From Pseudomonadota bacterium (lineage in GTDB: Bacteria > Pseudomonadota > Alphaproteobacteria > Rhizobiales > JAKPQE01), in contig JAKPQE010000121.1 of NCBI GenBank assembly GCA_029572955.1, forward strand, positions 1-45,182: a stretch of 45,182 nucleotides of DNA. Direction: 5' to 3'. Under the pieces are notes generated by a model. It did not search any database, was not told where the DNA came from, and saw only the letters and a program-made list of their open reading frames with translations. Position 1 is the first letter of the stretch; every line of letters starts with the position of its first letter. The position numbers and the translations under genes are program-made. This document shows, piece after piece, positions 26,957-35,060 of the stretch.

Positions 26957-26967
26957 AGGGCTATGCC

Positions 26968-27246
26968 ATGACCGTCAAGACCACCGTCAGCTCTACCGAT
27001 CGCCACCATGAGTATGCTGCGAGGAAAGTGGCGGAGGGTGTTTTTGCCTCGGTCAGCAGCATTGTTGCAGCCGGCATCGAACAGATGATGCATGACGAGG
27101 CCGAGCGTGAGGCAGCGCTCGAAGCAATGAAAGACACCATCCGGGCGCGTATGGAATTGCCGCGCGAGAGCTGGATCGAATTTGACGCCGCCGACGATGT
27201 GTTCGAGCGCGCCCGCGCGCATCTTGCATCGAAGTCTGGAAAATGA
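26968..27246 (+). CDS. ParD-family antitoxin
   Basis: 92 residues. The N-terminal half reads as a ribbon-helix-helix DNA-binding domain (VKTTVSSTDRHHEYAARKV then a helix through SIVAAGIEQMMHDEAERE), and the C-terminal half is charged and suited to neutralise the toxin (DTIRARMELPRESWIEFDAADDVFERA, given here as DTIRARME and FDAADDVFERA). It overlaps the toxin start by four bases (ATGA). Family assignment rests on layout and the RHH-like start; the exact antitoxin subfamily is not certain. Confidence 0.8.
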   Translation: MTVKTTVSSTDRHHEYAARKVAEGVFASVSSIVAAGIEQMMHDEAEREAALEAMKDTIRARMELPRESWIEFDAADDVFERARAHLASKSGK

Positions 27247-27563
27247 GCTATCGGATTGTCCGCCATCCGGCAGTTGAAAGGGACATATTCGATATCGTCG
27301 ATCTCATCTCCGATTACGCCGGAACAGAGGTTGCCTTCGCCAAACTTGCGGAAATCGAGAGATCCGTCCGGCGTCTTTCCGATACCCCTCGCATCGGTAC
27401 GATCCGGGATGATATTCGGCCGGGTCTCCGCGCAATCCCTACGGCGCGAAAGGGTGTATCGACCTTTACCGCCGACGATGCGGCACGGATCGTCTTTATC
27501 GTCAGCATCACCTATGCCGGTGCCGACTGGGTCGGGCGACTGTCGGATCGAAAGCCGGGCTAG
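27243..27563 (+). CDS. ParE/RelE-superfamily toxin
   Basis: 106 residues. The RelE/ParE fold is visible: YRIVRHPAVERDIFDIVDL at the start, FAKLAEIERSVRRLSDTPRIG in the middle, and a beta-rich end with RIVFIVSITYAG. ParE members poison DNA gyrase; RelE members cleave mRNA. The presence of a ParD-like partner favours ParE. It starts within the antitoxin stop. It lies at a break in the expected synteny after pcm, with a palindromic repeat just downstream. Confidence 0.8.
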   Translation: MSYRIVRHPAVERDIFDIVDLISDYAGTEVAFAKLAEIERSVRRLSDTPRIGTIRDDIRPGLRAIPTARKGVSTFTADDAARIVFIVSITYAGADWVGRLSDRKPG

Positions 27564-27616
27564 GTCGTGTCGCGCCAATGCTGAATCGCTCGACATTCTC
27601 CATCTTGTTGTTTTAT

Positions 27617-27660
27617 CACGTATTCTTGTCCGAAAACCGGTGCCCGCTTTTCGGGGATAC
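27617..27660. repeat. Palindromic intergenic element after the toxin gene
   Basis: CCGAAAA (27630-27636) pairs with TTTTCGG (27648-27654) around CCGGTGCCCGC, and outer GTAT (27620-27623) faces ATAC (27657-27660). Elements of this pattern (TCCGAAAACCGG then TTTTCGG) are widespread between rhizobial genes. Copy number in this genome cannot be tested here. Confidence 0.65.
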
Positions 27661-27695
27661 GCTCTAGCTGCGGCCGAAGTGCAGTCGCTGTGGCC

Positions 27696-28829
27696 TCAGT
27701 CGAGCGTCCGGCGGAAGCGCAGCAGGGCGAGACCGGCCGCGACGAAGACGAAGATCACCAGAATGCCGATCTCGTCGGCGACCGCCGGCCAGTCCGAGCC
27801 CTTCAGCATCACTGCCCTGATCACACGCAGGAAATGGGTCAGCGGCAGGATCTCGCCGATGGTCTGGGCCCAGCCCGGCATGCCGCGGAACGGGAACATG
27901 AAGCCGGAGAGGAGGATCGAGGGCAGGAAGAAGAAGAAGGTAAGCTGCATCGCCTGCATCTGGTTGCGGGCGAGGGTGGAGAAGGTGTAGCCGAGCAGCA
28001 CGAGGCCGACGATGAAGACGAGGATGGCGAGGATCATCAGCCAGAACGAGCCGACATAGGGCACCGCGAACAGGTATTTCGCGGCGCCGAGGATGACGAT
28101 CACCTGCACGGCGCCGACGCCGACATAGGGCGCGATCTTGCCGATCATGATCTCGAAGGGGGTCGCCGGCATCGCCAAGAGGTTTTCCATCGTGCCGCGC
28201 TCGATCTCGCGGGTCAGCGCCATCGCCGTCATCATCATCATCGTCATCTGCAGGATGACGCCGAGAAGGCCGGGCACGACGTTGTACTGGGTGATGCCTT
28301 CCGGGTTGTAGCGCTTGTGGGTGATGATCTCGATCGGCGGCAGGCTGACGGCCGAGGCATTGCCGGCGAATTCGCGGGCGAGGGCGCGCTGCGAGACCTC
28401 GCCGAGGGTGCCGACGGCGCCGCTCGCCGCCGCCGGGTCCGAGGCGTCGGCCTCGACGAGGACGGAGGGGCGCTCGCCGCGCGCGACCTTGGTGCCGAAG
28501 TCGCTCGGGATGGTGACGACGAAGGAGACGGTGCCCGAGGCGATCAGCGCCTCGGCCTCTTCGTGGCTCTCGGGCCGGTATTCGAAGCGGTAGTAGCCGG
28601 TGTTCTCCATCGCCGCGGAAACGGCACGGGCGTAGCGGCCATGATCGAGCGAGAGGAGCGCGGCCGGCAGGCCCTTCGGATCGGTGTTGATGGCATAGCC
28701 GAACAGCACGAGCTGCATCAGCGGCACGCCGAGCATCATGGCGAAGGTGAGCCGGTCGCGCCGCATCTGGATGAATTCCTTGACGAGCACCGCCGTCAGA
28801 CGCGCGAGCGAGAAGAAGTCGTCTTTCAT
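27696..28829 (-). CDS. ABC-2 type exporter permease (YbhS/YbhR/YhhJ-like)
   Basis: 377 residues, the normal size. It has the ABC-2 layout: one helix near residues 28-48, a large periplasmic domain (about 50-180), then five helices from about 185 to the end. Key segments are LVKEFIQMRRDRLTFAMML, ALTREIERGTMENLLAMPATP and GFMFPFRGMPGWAQ (just before the last helices). Relatives export drugs or help maintain cell envelope function. The ATG overlaps the ATPase stop by four bases. A matching E. coli operon has two permeases (YbhS, YbhR); here only one is present, so it probably works as a homodimer. Confidence 0.9.
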   Translation of the reverse strand: MKDDFFSLARLTAVLVKEFIQMRRDRLTFAMMLGVPLMQLVLFGYAINTDPKGLPAALLSLDHGRYARAVSAAMENTGYYRFEYRPESHEEAEALIASGTVSFVVTIPSDFGTKVARGERPSVLVEADASDPAAASGAVGTLGEVSQRALAREFAGNASAVSLPPIEIITHKRYNPEGITQYNVVPGLLGVILQMTMMMMTAMALTREIERGTMENLLAMPATPFEIMIGKIAPYVGVGAVQVIVILGAAKYLFAVPYVGSFWLMILAILVFIVGLVLLGYTFSTLARNQMQAMQLTFFFFLPSILLSGFMFPFRGMPGWAQTIGEILPLTHFLRVIRAVMLKGSDWPAVADEIGILVIFVFVAAGLALLRFRRTLD

Positions 28830-29797
28830 CGGCCGTCCTCCCCGCTCCTGGCGCTGCCGCCGGTGTCCTCGCCGCGGCTCATGAACTTGATGAAGACGTC
28901 CTCGAGGCTGGTCTCGCCGCGCGTCACCGCGGCGCCGCTTTCGGCGGCGAAGGCATCGAGCGATCTGGCGAGGAGGGCGGCATCGGAGCCGACGACATGG
29001 AGCGTCTGGCCGAAGGGCGCGACCTGCTCGACACCGTCGAGCCCGGCGATCGCCTTGCCGATGGCGGCGAGGTTGGCGCCGCGCACGAAGAAGGTGGCGA
29101 GGCCGGAATCGCGCACGACCTCCTCGACGGTGCCGCGGGCGATGAGATGACCATAGGAGATGTAGGCGATGCGGTGGCAGCGCTCGGCCTCGTCCATGTA
29201 GTGGGTCGAGACGAGGACGGTGAGGCCGTCGGCGGCAAGCAGGTGGATCTCGTCCCAGAAGTCGCGCCGGGCCTTCGGGTCGACGCCGGCGGTCGGCTCG
29301 TCGAGCAGCAGCAGCTTCGGCTTGTGCATGATGCAGGCGGCAAGCGCCAGGCGCTGCTTCCAGCCGCCCGACAGGGTGCCGGCGAGCTGGTTGCGGCGCG
29401 AGTAGAGGCCGAGATCGTCGAGCGTCTTCCTCACGAATTCGCCGCGCGGCTTCAGCCGGTAGAGGCGGGCGACGAAGTCGAGGTTCTCGGCGATCGTCAG
29501 GTCCTCGTAGAGCGAGAAGCGCTGGGTCATGTAGCCGACCTCGCGCTTGATCATCAGGCTGTCCTCGACGACGTCGAGGCCGAGCACGGTGCCCGAGCCG
29601 GCATCCGGCGTCAGCAGGCCGCAGATCATGCGGATCGTCGTCGTCTTGCCGGAGCCGTTCGGCCCGAGGAAGCCGACGATCTCGCCGCGCGCGACGTCGA
29701 GCGAGACGTCGTCGACGACGGTCTTGTCGCCGAAGCGCTTGGTCAGGCCGGTGACGTCGATGACGTTCGGCTCAGTCGTTGCGGGTGAGGCGGACAT
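28826..29797 (-). CDS. ABC exporter ATP-binding protein (YbhF-like, single NBD)
   Basis: 323 residues with one nucleotide-binding domain: Walker A GPNGSGKT (45-52), signature LSGGW (142-146), Walker B LLLLDEP (162-168), then THYMDEAERC. The C-terminal 70 residues (from about 245) are the usual regulatory tail of this exporter type. E. coli YbhF has two fused NBDs; this one is single, so it must dimerise. The start is ATG 29797 (MSASPATTEP), overlapping the HlyD gene by 26 bases; a longer in-frame version from 29926 is low-complexity and rejected. Confidence 0.92.
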   Translation of the reverse strand: MSASPATTEPNVIDVTGLTKRFGDKTVVDDVSLDVARGEIVGFLGPNGSGKTTTIRMICGLLTPDAGSGTVLGLDVVEDSLMIKREVGYMTQRFSLYEDLTIAENLDFVARLYRLKPRGEFVRKTLDDLGLYSRRNQLAGTLSGGWKQRLALAACIMHKPKLLLLDEPTAGVDPKARRDFWDEIHLLAADGLTVLVSTHYMDEAERCHRIAYISYGHLIARGTVEEVVRDSGLATFFVRGANLAAIGKAIAGLDGVEQVAPFGQTLHVVGSDAALLARSLDAFAAESGAAVTRGETSLEDVFIKFMSRGEDTGGSARSGEDGR

Positions 29798-30722
29798 CGA
29801 CGATCTGGCCGGGACGGAGCGAGGTGGCGTTGGCGTCGGGCCGGGCCTCGACGAGATAGACGAGCTTCTGGCGGCGCTCGACGGAATAGATGACCGGCGG
29901 GGTGAATTCGGGTTCGGCCGCGACATAGCTGATCGCGGCGGTGAGGCCGGCGGCGCAGCCGTCGCAGGCGACGGCGACCCTGCGGCCGACCGCCATGTCG
30001 GCGATCGCCGTCTCGGGAACGTAGAAACGCAGCTTCACCGCGCCGTCGGGCAGGAACGAGATCACCGGGGCGGTCGGGCCGGCGGTGTCGCCGACATGGC
30101 GCAGCACGTCCTCGACGAGGCCGGCGGCCGGGGCTTTGAGGCGGCGCTGGTCGAGCTGCCAGCGGGCGGTGGCGAGGGCGGCCTCGGCCTGGGCGAGGCG
30201 CTGTTCGGCGGCGACCAGTTCTTCGTCGCGGGCCGGCAGGCGGGCGACCGACAGGTTTGCCTCGATCTCGGCGACCTTGGCGGTGGCGACGTCGCGGGCC
30301 GATTCGGCCTGGTCGAGCTCGGCCTGCGAGGCGACGCCGCGGGCGCGCAGCTGCTCGCGCCGCTCGAGGGTCTGTGCCGCCTCCTTGCCCTGGGCCCTGG
30401 CCGAGGCGAGGGCCGCCTCGATGGCGGCGATCTCCTCGGGCCGCTTGCCGGAATTCAGGTTGGCGTACTGGGCGCGGGCCTCGGCGGCGGCGGCCTCGGC
30501 CTTCCTGACGGCGAGTTCGGCGTCCTCGGTTTCGGTGGCGGCGAGGGGCGCACCGGCGGCGACACGTTCGCCACGGCGCACCTCGACCGCGGTGACGCGG
30601 GCGACAGTGAGCGGCGCGACGGCGGTGTAGTCGCCCTCGACATAGCCGCCGAAGACCGCCGCGCCGGTATCGCAGAAGGGCAGGGCGCTCAGAAGGGCCA
30701 GCGAGCAGATCGTCTCGAGCAT
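29772..30722 (-). CDS. HlyD family periplasmic adaptor (YbhG-like)
   Basis: 316 residues. A short hydrophobic N-terminus (LETICSLALLSALPFC) anchors or exports it. A lipoyl-like half (VARVTAVEVRRGERVAAG, 41-58) leads into an Ala/Glu/Gln-rich coiled-coil hairpin (about 68-175), the second lipoyl half (LKAPAAGLVEDVLRHVGD) and a beta-barrel end with SLRPGQIVDVRL. It links the inner membrane exporter to the outer membrane. It sits between the regulator and the ATPase; only 4 bases separate it from the regulator stop. Confidence 0.9.
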   Translation of the reverse strand: MLETICSLALLSALPFCDTGAAVFGGYVEGDYTAVAPLTVARVTAVEVRRGERVAAGAPLAATETEDAELAVRKAEAAAAEARAQYANLNSGKRPEEIAAIEAALASARAQGKEAAQTLERREQLRARGVASQAELDQAESARDVATAKVAEIEANLSVARLPARDEELVAAEQRLAQAEAALATARWQLDQRRLKAPAAGLVEDVLRHVGDTAGPTAPVISFLPDGAVKLRFYVPETAIADMAVGRRVAVACDGCAAGLTAAISYVAAEPEFTPPVIYSVERRQKLVYLVEARPDANATSLRPGQIVDVRLTRND

Positions 30723-30726
30723 GGCG

Positions 30727-31467
30727 TCAGTCCTTGTCGGATGCGCGCGCGGCGCGGTTCTTGTCGGTCTCGGCCGCGATCAGCGCGGCGACGTTGGCAA
30801 CGACGGTCTCCTCGATCAGGCGGGCCTCGTCGGGGCCGAGGTCGGACCAGCCGAACCGGCTGAGCACGGTGGCGCGCCCGACGCGGAAGACGATGATCTG
30901 GCCGACGATGGCGAAGGCCTTGGCCAGGGTCTCCTCGGCGGCGGCGTCGGCGCCGGTGGCGATCGCCCACAAGGTACAGAAGCGCTCGTGCAGCGGCCGC
31001 ATGATGCCCTCGTAGAGGATCGCGAAGACGGGCGTCGGGTCCATCTGCTCGCGGATGATGAAGCGGGCGACGCGGTCCATGCGCGGCTCGCCGAGAAGCG
31101 TCTGGACGAAGCCGCGCACCATGACGAGCGCGCCCGCGGCGGCGGCCTCGGGCGTCAGGCGGTCGAGCGGGCCAATGTCGGCGATGCGGGCGGTGAGGCG
31201 GGCGTGGATGGTGGTCGCGATGAATTCGGCGCAGGCCCGGTAGAGGCCGTCCTTGCCGCCGAAATGGTAGGAAACGCCGGCGATGTTGACATTGGCGGCC
31301 TTGGCGATGGCGCGGATCGAGGCGGCGTCGTAGCCGGTGGTGCCGAATGCCTCGATGCCGGCGGCGACGAGCCGGGCGCGGGCATCACCGGCCTCGCCGG
31401 CACTCGCCGGACCGGCGGCGGGCATGGCGGCGGATGGCGGATCGGACGGGGCGAGGGGGTCGGTCAT
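30727..31467 (-). CDS. TetR-family regulator with DUF1956-type C-terminus (CecR-like)
   Basis: 246 residues. The HTH lies at about residues 28-75 (ARARLVAAGIEAFGTTGYDA, then IRAIAKAANVNIAGVSYHFG). The C-terminal ligand domain has RFIIREQMDPTPVFAILYEG, typical of CecR/YbiH relatives, which control the ybhG-ybhF-ybhS-ybhR exporter in E. coli. The same order holds here. ATG 31467 (MTDPLAPS) is chosen over TTG 31482, which lies inside the operator. The upstream palindrome suggests it represses itself and the exporter. Confidence 0.9.
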   Translation of the reverse strand: MTDPLAPSDPPSAAMPAAGPASAGEAGDARARLVAAGIEAFGTTGYDAASIRAIAKAANVNIAGVSYHFGGKDGLYRACAEFIATTIHARLTARIADIGPLDRLTPEAAAAGALVMVRGFVQTLLGEPRMDRVARFIIREQMDPTPVFAILYEGIMRPLHERFCTLWAIATGADAAAEETLAKAFAIVGQIIVFRVGRATVLSRFGWSDLGPDEARLIEETVVANVAALIAAETDKNRAARASDKD

Positions 31468-31478
31468 GACGATTTCAA

Positions 31479-31494
31479 TCAAACGATTGTTTGA
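31479..31494 (-). promoter_or_regulatory. Operator palindrome for the TetR/CecR-like regulator
   Basis: TCAAACGATTGTTTGA is a perfect inverted repeat (TCAAAC, 4 bases, GTTTGA). It begins 12 bases before the regulator ATG and lies immediately downstream of the predicted -10 box, the expected place for a TetR-type repressor site. Confidence 0.75.
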
Positions 31495-31496
31495 AA

Positions 31497-31525
31497 GAAA
31501 TAGCCTCGATCCATGCTCCGGTCAA
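31497..31525 (-). promoter_or_regulatory. Promoter of the regulator-exporter operon
   Basis: On the minus strand a -35 TTGACC (31525-31520) and a -10 TATTTC (31502-31497) are separated by exactly 17 bases. The -35 is a 5/6 match; the -10 is weak (3/6). The operator palindrome at 31479-31494 covers the expected start site. Confidence 0.6.
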
Positions 31526-31612
31526 CCGGTGGCGAACCAAGAAGAGAGTGTTTTTCGCCGGCTTTGCACCGGTCGCGGGCGGCATGGTGAACGGGCGAGC
31601 GCAGAAATCATT

Positions 31613-31639
31613 TTGATTAGACTATTGTTTTATTCTAAT
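31613..31639 (+). promoter_or_regulatory. Promoter candidate overlapping an inverted repeat, before the DUF2147 gene
   Basis: TTGATT (31613-31618) and TCTAAT (31634-31639, 5/6 to the -10 consensus) are 15 bases apart, 117 bases before the DUF2147 ATG. ATTAGA (31616-31621) and TCTAAT (31634-31639) also form an inverted repeat. The segment ATTAGACTATTGTTTTA resembles the CecR-like operator at 31479-31494, which could tie this gene to the same regulator. The rest of 31526-31755 shows nothing else. Confidence 0.4.
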
Positions 31640-31755
31640 TTGCGTCTCATCCGCCCGCACGGGATACTTGGCGCGCCATCAGACGCGGCGTCGGACCGAT
31701 CGGCGGCGATACCAACAAGGGCCTGCGGGCCAAGAAGAAAAGCTCTGGAGGAAGT

Positions 31756-32118
31756 ATGTCCAAGTCCCTCATCGGCGCCGTCGCGGCGCTCGGTTTCGCC
31801 ATGACCCTCGGTTCGGTCCTGCCGGCGGCGGCCGATGCCTTTGGCAACTGGAAGCGGCCGAACGGCGACACCGCCGCGGTCAGCAATTGCGGCGGCAAGC
31901 TCTGCGGCAAGATCACCGCCGGCAAGAAGCCGGGCTTCGTCATGTTCAACGGCATCCCTGCGAGCGGTGCCAATGCCTGGAAGGGCGACATGAAGCACCC
32001 CGACATGCCGGGCTTCATGACCTTCAACGGCACCGTCACCCTGAAGGGCGACAAGCTCGTCGTGAAGGGCTGCGCCGTCGGCCAGTCGATGTGCGACGCC
32101 GAGACCTGGACGCGCTGA
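31756..32118 (+). CDS. Secreted DUF2147-family protein
   Basis: 120 residues with a signal peptide (hydrophobic 6-22, then PAAADA, cleavage near 26). The mature part begins with the DUF2147-like GNWKRPNGDTAAVSNCGGKL, holds Cys residues likely to pair (NCGGKLCG and GCAVGQSMCD), and ends GCAVGQSMCDAETWTR. Members are small exported beta-sheet proteins of unknown function. A GGAGG ribosome site precedes ATG 31756, and an intrinsic terminator follows. Confidence 0.82.
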   Translation: MSKSLIGAVAALGFAMTLGSVLPAAADAFGNWKRPNGDTAAVSNCGGKLCGKITAGKKPGFVMFNGIPASGANAWKGDMKHPDMPGFMTFNGTVTLKGDKLVVKGCAVGQSMCDAETWTR

Positions 32119-32144
32119 CGCGCCGGTATCAGCCGAATTCGAAG

Positions 32145-32179
32145 GGCCACGGCGCGCGCCAAGCGGGCCGTGGCCTTTT
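32145..32179 (+). terminator. Intrinsic terminator after the DUF2147 gene
   Basis: GGCCACGGC (32145-32153) and GCCGTGGCC (32167-32175) form a perfect 9-base stem, followed by TTTT and a second T-run (CGCGTTTT). It also rules out a GTG start at 32170 for the next gene. Confidence 0.9.
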
Positions 32180-32205
32180 CGCGTTTTCGACCGCAAGGAG
32201 GCCTC

Positions 32206-32778
32206 ATGCGAACCCTTCTGCTCGCCCTCGCGGCGCTGCTGCCCGCCGCCGCCCTGGCCGCCGGCCCGACGGACCACGACCACATGGCGAACATGGACCA
32301 CGCGGCCCATATGGCGGCGATGGGCGAAGTGGCGCCGACGGAGCCCGGGCAGTCGGCCTTTGCGGCGATCGCCGAGATCGTCGCCCTGCTCGAGGCGGAT
32401 CCCGCGACCGACTGGAGCCACGTCGATATCGACGCACTGCGCACCCACCTTGCCGACATGGACCGCGTCACGCTGCACGCCGTCGCCACGGTCGCCGAGG
32501 TCGAGGGCGGGGCGCGCTTCGAGGTGACCGGCACCGGCGAGGTCGCCGACGCGATCAAGCGCATGGTGCCGGCGCATGCGGCTACCATGGACGGCGTCGA
32601 CGGCTGGCATTTCAGTGCGACCGAGACCGCCGACGGCGCGACGATGACCGTTACCGGCGCGTCGCAGGCCGACACGGCGAAGATCCGCGCGCTCGGCTTC
32701 TTCGGCGTGATGACCCGCGGCATGCACCATCAGGCGCATCACCTGATGATCGCCCGGGGCATGAACCCGCACCATTGA
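32206..32778 (+). CDS. Secreted His/Met-rich protein of unknown function
   Basis: 190 residues. A signal peptide (LLLALAALLPAAALA, cleavage near 19) is followed by DHDHMANMDHAAHMAAM, dense in His, Asp and Met, and the C-terminus is again His-rich (MHHQAHH and NPHH). The middle (about 45-160) is ordinary and soluble. The two clusters look suited to bind a soft or transition metal such as copper, but this is inference. No family is recognised with certainty. An AAGGAGG ribosome site sits directly before ATG 32206. Confidence 0.75.
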   Translation: MRTLLLALAALLPAAALAAGPTDHDHMANMDHAAHMAAMGEVAPTEPGQSAFAAIAEIVALLEADPATDWSHVDIDALRTHLADMDRVTLHAVATVAEVEGGARFEVTGTGEVADAIKRMVPAHAATMDGVDGWHFSATETADGATMTVTGASQADTAKIRALGFFGVMTRGMHHQAHHLMIARGMNPHH

Positions 32779-32903
32779 GGCGGTGTGGCGGATGATCGGC
32801 ACCTTGGCGTCGATCCTCGTTAAACCCTCGAAAACCAAACGGCTTAGCTCAAATTTCAAGCCTTTCTGGCAAGAAAGACATCTTGCTGGGGAGGCTTGCC
32901 GTA

Positions 32904-34373
32904 ATGAAAAGCAAAAAAAGCGCCGGTTCTAAGAGTATCGTTGTCCTCGTTTACCTGCTTTGCGCAGGGCTATTGGCAATTCTCGCCGGATCCAATCTCT
33001 TCGTCTTGCGGGCGGCCGGTTCCGTTGCCGAGGATGTTCGTGCGGACGCCGAGCGCAGTCTCATCCTCAACGAGGTCTCCCGGCAGATCGACGTGCTGGC
33101 GCGCGACCAGTCGCAGGTTTCCTATTGGGACGATGCCGTCGCCGCCCTCGGCAAGCGGATCAACGCCGCATTCGTGCGTGACGAGATCGCCGACTGGCTC
33201 TTCGAGGATTTCGGGATCGCCCGCACGGTCGTCATCGCGGCGGACGGCACGCCGCGCGTCGCCGTGTTCGAGGATCGGGTGCTCGCGCCGGCGGCCGGGG
33301 CGGCGATCGCCGCCGACAATGCCGACCTCGTTGCCGAGACGCAGCGGCGCTACATGGAACGCCGGGCGCCGCGCGGCAAGGGCTACGTCTATCCCGGCGA
33401 CCCGTTGCGGGGAAAAATGCTGCTCCCCGTTGCCGACCTTCGCAGCGTCGAGGGCGAAATCGGGCTGATGGTCGCCCAGGCGATCATTCCCGACGACGAG
33501 GCGGTCCTGCCCGACGGGCTGGCGCAGACCCTCGTCACCTTCAAGCCGCTCGATGCCGCCGCGCTCGCGGCGATCGCGGAGAAGCTCGGCTTTCGCGATT
33601 TCGCGATCGTTGCGGCGGGTGCTTCCGGCGCGGGCGAGAGCCTGCCGCTGCGGCTTTTCGGCGAGACGCCGGGCTATGTCGCGACCTGGGAATCCTCCTC
33701 GCCCGCCGCGGCGATCTGGGATCGGACGCTGCCGCTGCTCGCCGTCCTGCTCGGCCTTGCCGCGGTCAGCCTCGTCTTCATCGCCATGCGCTATGGCCGG
33801 GCGCTTGCCGCGCTCCATCGCAGCGAGGCGCAGAACCGCTTCCTCGCGCTCCACGACGCGCTGACCGGGCTCGCCAACCGGCTGCATTTCGATCGGGCGC
33901 TCGAAGACATCATCGCAGAGGGGGCGCAGGACCGCTGCGCCATCCTTTGCGTCGACCTCGACCGCTTCAAGGCGGTCAACGACACCTATGGCCATCAGGC
34001 CGGCGACGCGGTGATCGTGACCGTCGCCCATCGCATCGCCGAGACCGTCGGCGGGGCCGGGCTCGTCGCCCGCGTCGGCGGCGACGAATTCATCGTCCTG
34101 TTGCGCGACGGGCTGGAGCGGGACAACGTGCTCTGGCTCTGCGACAGCGTCATCGAACGGGTCTGCGAGGCTGTCGTCTTCGACGGCGGCTCGGCCAATG
34201 TCGGCGCGAGCATCGGCGTTGCCTGGTGGCCGGACGATGCCCTGACGGCAAAGACGGTGATCCGCAGCGCCGACGAAGCGCTCTACCGGGCCAAGGAAGA
34301 GGGCCGCGGCCGGGCCTATCTCGCCGGCGAGACGGGCGCGCGTGCGGCGGGTGTCGAAACCGCCGCCGCATGA
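32904..34373 (+). CDS. Membrane diguanylate cyclase with CHASE4-like sensor domain
   Basis: 489 residues. Membrane helix near 11-35, a periplasmic CHASE4-type domain (about 40-245, with SYWDDAVAAL), a second helix near 277-297, then a GGDEF domain (about 315-470) whose active motif RVGGDEF (GGDEF at 392-396) is intact. It should make cyclic di-GMP from GTP in response to an external signal. No RxxD inhibitory site lies at the usual place before the motif. ATG 32904 follows GGGGAGG; TTG 32883 is rejected. No partner phosphodiesterase is adjacent. Confidence 0.9.
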   Translation: MKSKKSAGSKSIVVLVYLLCAGLLAILAGSNLFVLRAAGSVAEDVRADAERSLILNEVSRQIDVLARDQSQVSYWDDAVAALGKRINAAFVRDEIADWLFEDFGIARTVVIAADGTPRVAVFEDRVLAPAAGAAIAADNADLVAETQRRYMERRAPRGKGYVYPGDPLRGKMLLPVADLRSVEGEIGLMVAQAIIPDDEAVLPDGLAQTLVTFKPLDAAALAAIAEKLGFRDFAIVAAGASGAGESLPLRLFGETPGYVATWESSSPAAAIWDRTLPLLAVLLGLAAVSLVFIAMRYGRALAALHRSEAQNRFLALHDALTGLANRLHFDRALEDIIAEGAQDRCAILCVDLDRFKAVNDTYGHQAGDAVIVTVAHRIAETVGGAGLVARVGGDEFIVLLRDGLERDNVLWLCDSVIERVCEAVVFDGGSANVGASIGVAWWPDDALTAKTVIRSADEALYRAKEEGRGRAYLAGETGARAAGVETAAA

Positions 34374-34449
34374 GGCGATGCCCGGCGGGGGGAATGCCGG
34401 GGCGCCGCCTTCTCCGGCGCGCCCGCCTCGCTCTCGGGCGCCGTCCGTC

Positions 34450-34986
34450 TCACACGGCGCCGGTGTGTTCGCCGCGCGCCGGGTAGTCGTATCGCAGGAT
34501 GAAATCGACAGCGCTGACCATCTCGGCGAAGTTCGGCCGGCTGAACGGCATCGACTGGACCGAGAGCCAGTAGATGGTGCGGTCGGGCCGGACCAGAAAC
34601 ACGCCCGGCTCGGAGAACAGGGCCGGTTCCTCGATGCCGATCGAGGTCATGCCACGCGAGGTCGAGACGTAAAGGCGCCACTCGCGGGCCTTGGCGAGAT
34701 CGAGGCCGTAGCCGAAGCGCAGCGAGGTGGCGCCGATCTTCTCGGCCATCCGCCGGGTCCGGTCCTCATCGTCCGAACTGATGGCGATGGTGTTGACGCC
34801 GCGCTCGGCGAAGGCCGGCGCCTGACGGTCGAGTTCGCGCAGATAGGTCGCGCAGATCGGGCAATGCAGGCCGCGATAGAAGCAGACGAGGGTGAAATTG
34901 CGGGCGCCGTCCGAGGCGAGGTCGAAGCGGCCATGGTCGAGGGTCTCGACGACGAGATCGGGCGCGGTGGTGCGGGGAACGAGCAT
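34450..34986 (-). CDS. Peroxiredoxin-like protein (AhpC/TSA, CxxC type)
   Basis: 178 residues with a thioredoxin fold. The active-site stretch FYRGLHCPICATYLRELD carries Cys42 and Cys45 (CPIC), and SSDDEDRTRRMAEKI is typical of the family. It probably reduces peroxides in the cytoplasm; no signal peptide is present. An AAAGGA ribosome site precedes the ATG. It is divergent from the AraC-type gene, whose product is an obvious candidate regulator. Confidence 0.82.
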   Translation of the reverse strand: MLVPRTTAPDLVVETLDHGRFDLASDGARNFTLVCFYRGLHCPICATYLRELDRQAPAFAERGVNTIAISSDDEDRTRRMAEKIGATSLRFGYGLDLAKAREWRLYVSTSRGMTSIGIEEPALFSEPGVFLVRPDRTIYWLSVQSMPFSRPNFAEMVSAVDFILRYDYPARGEHTGAV

Positions 34987-35060
34987 CCGGGTGTCCTTTT
35001 CCGGTGGGCGGCGTGTTGGGGCGGTTGATCGAATGTCCGTCCTATGCCATACGATGGAGC

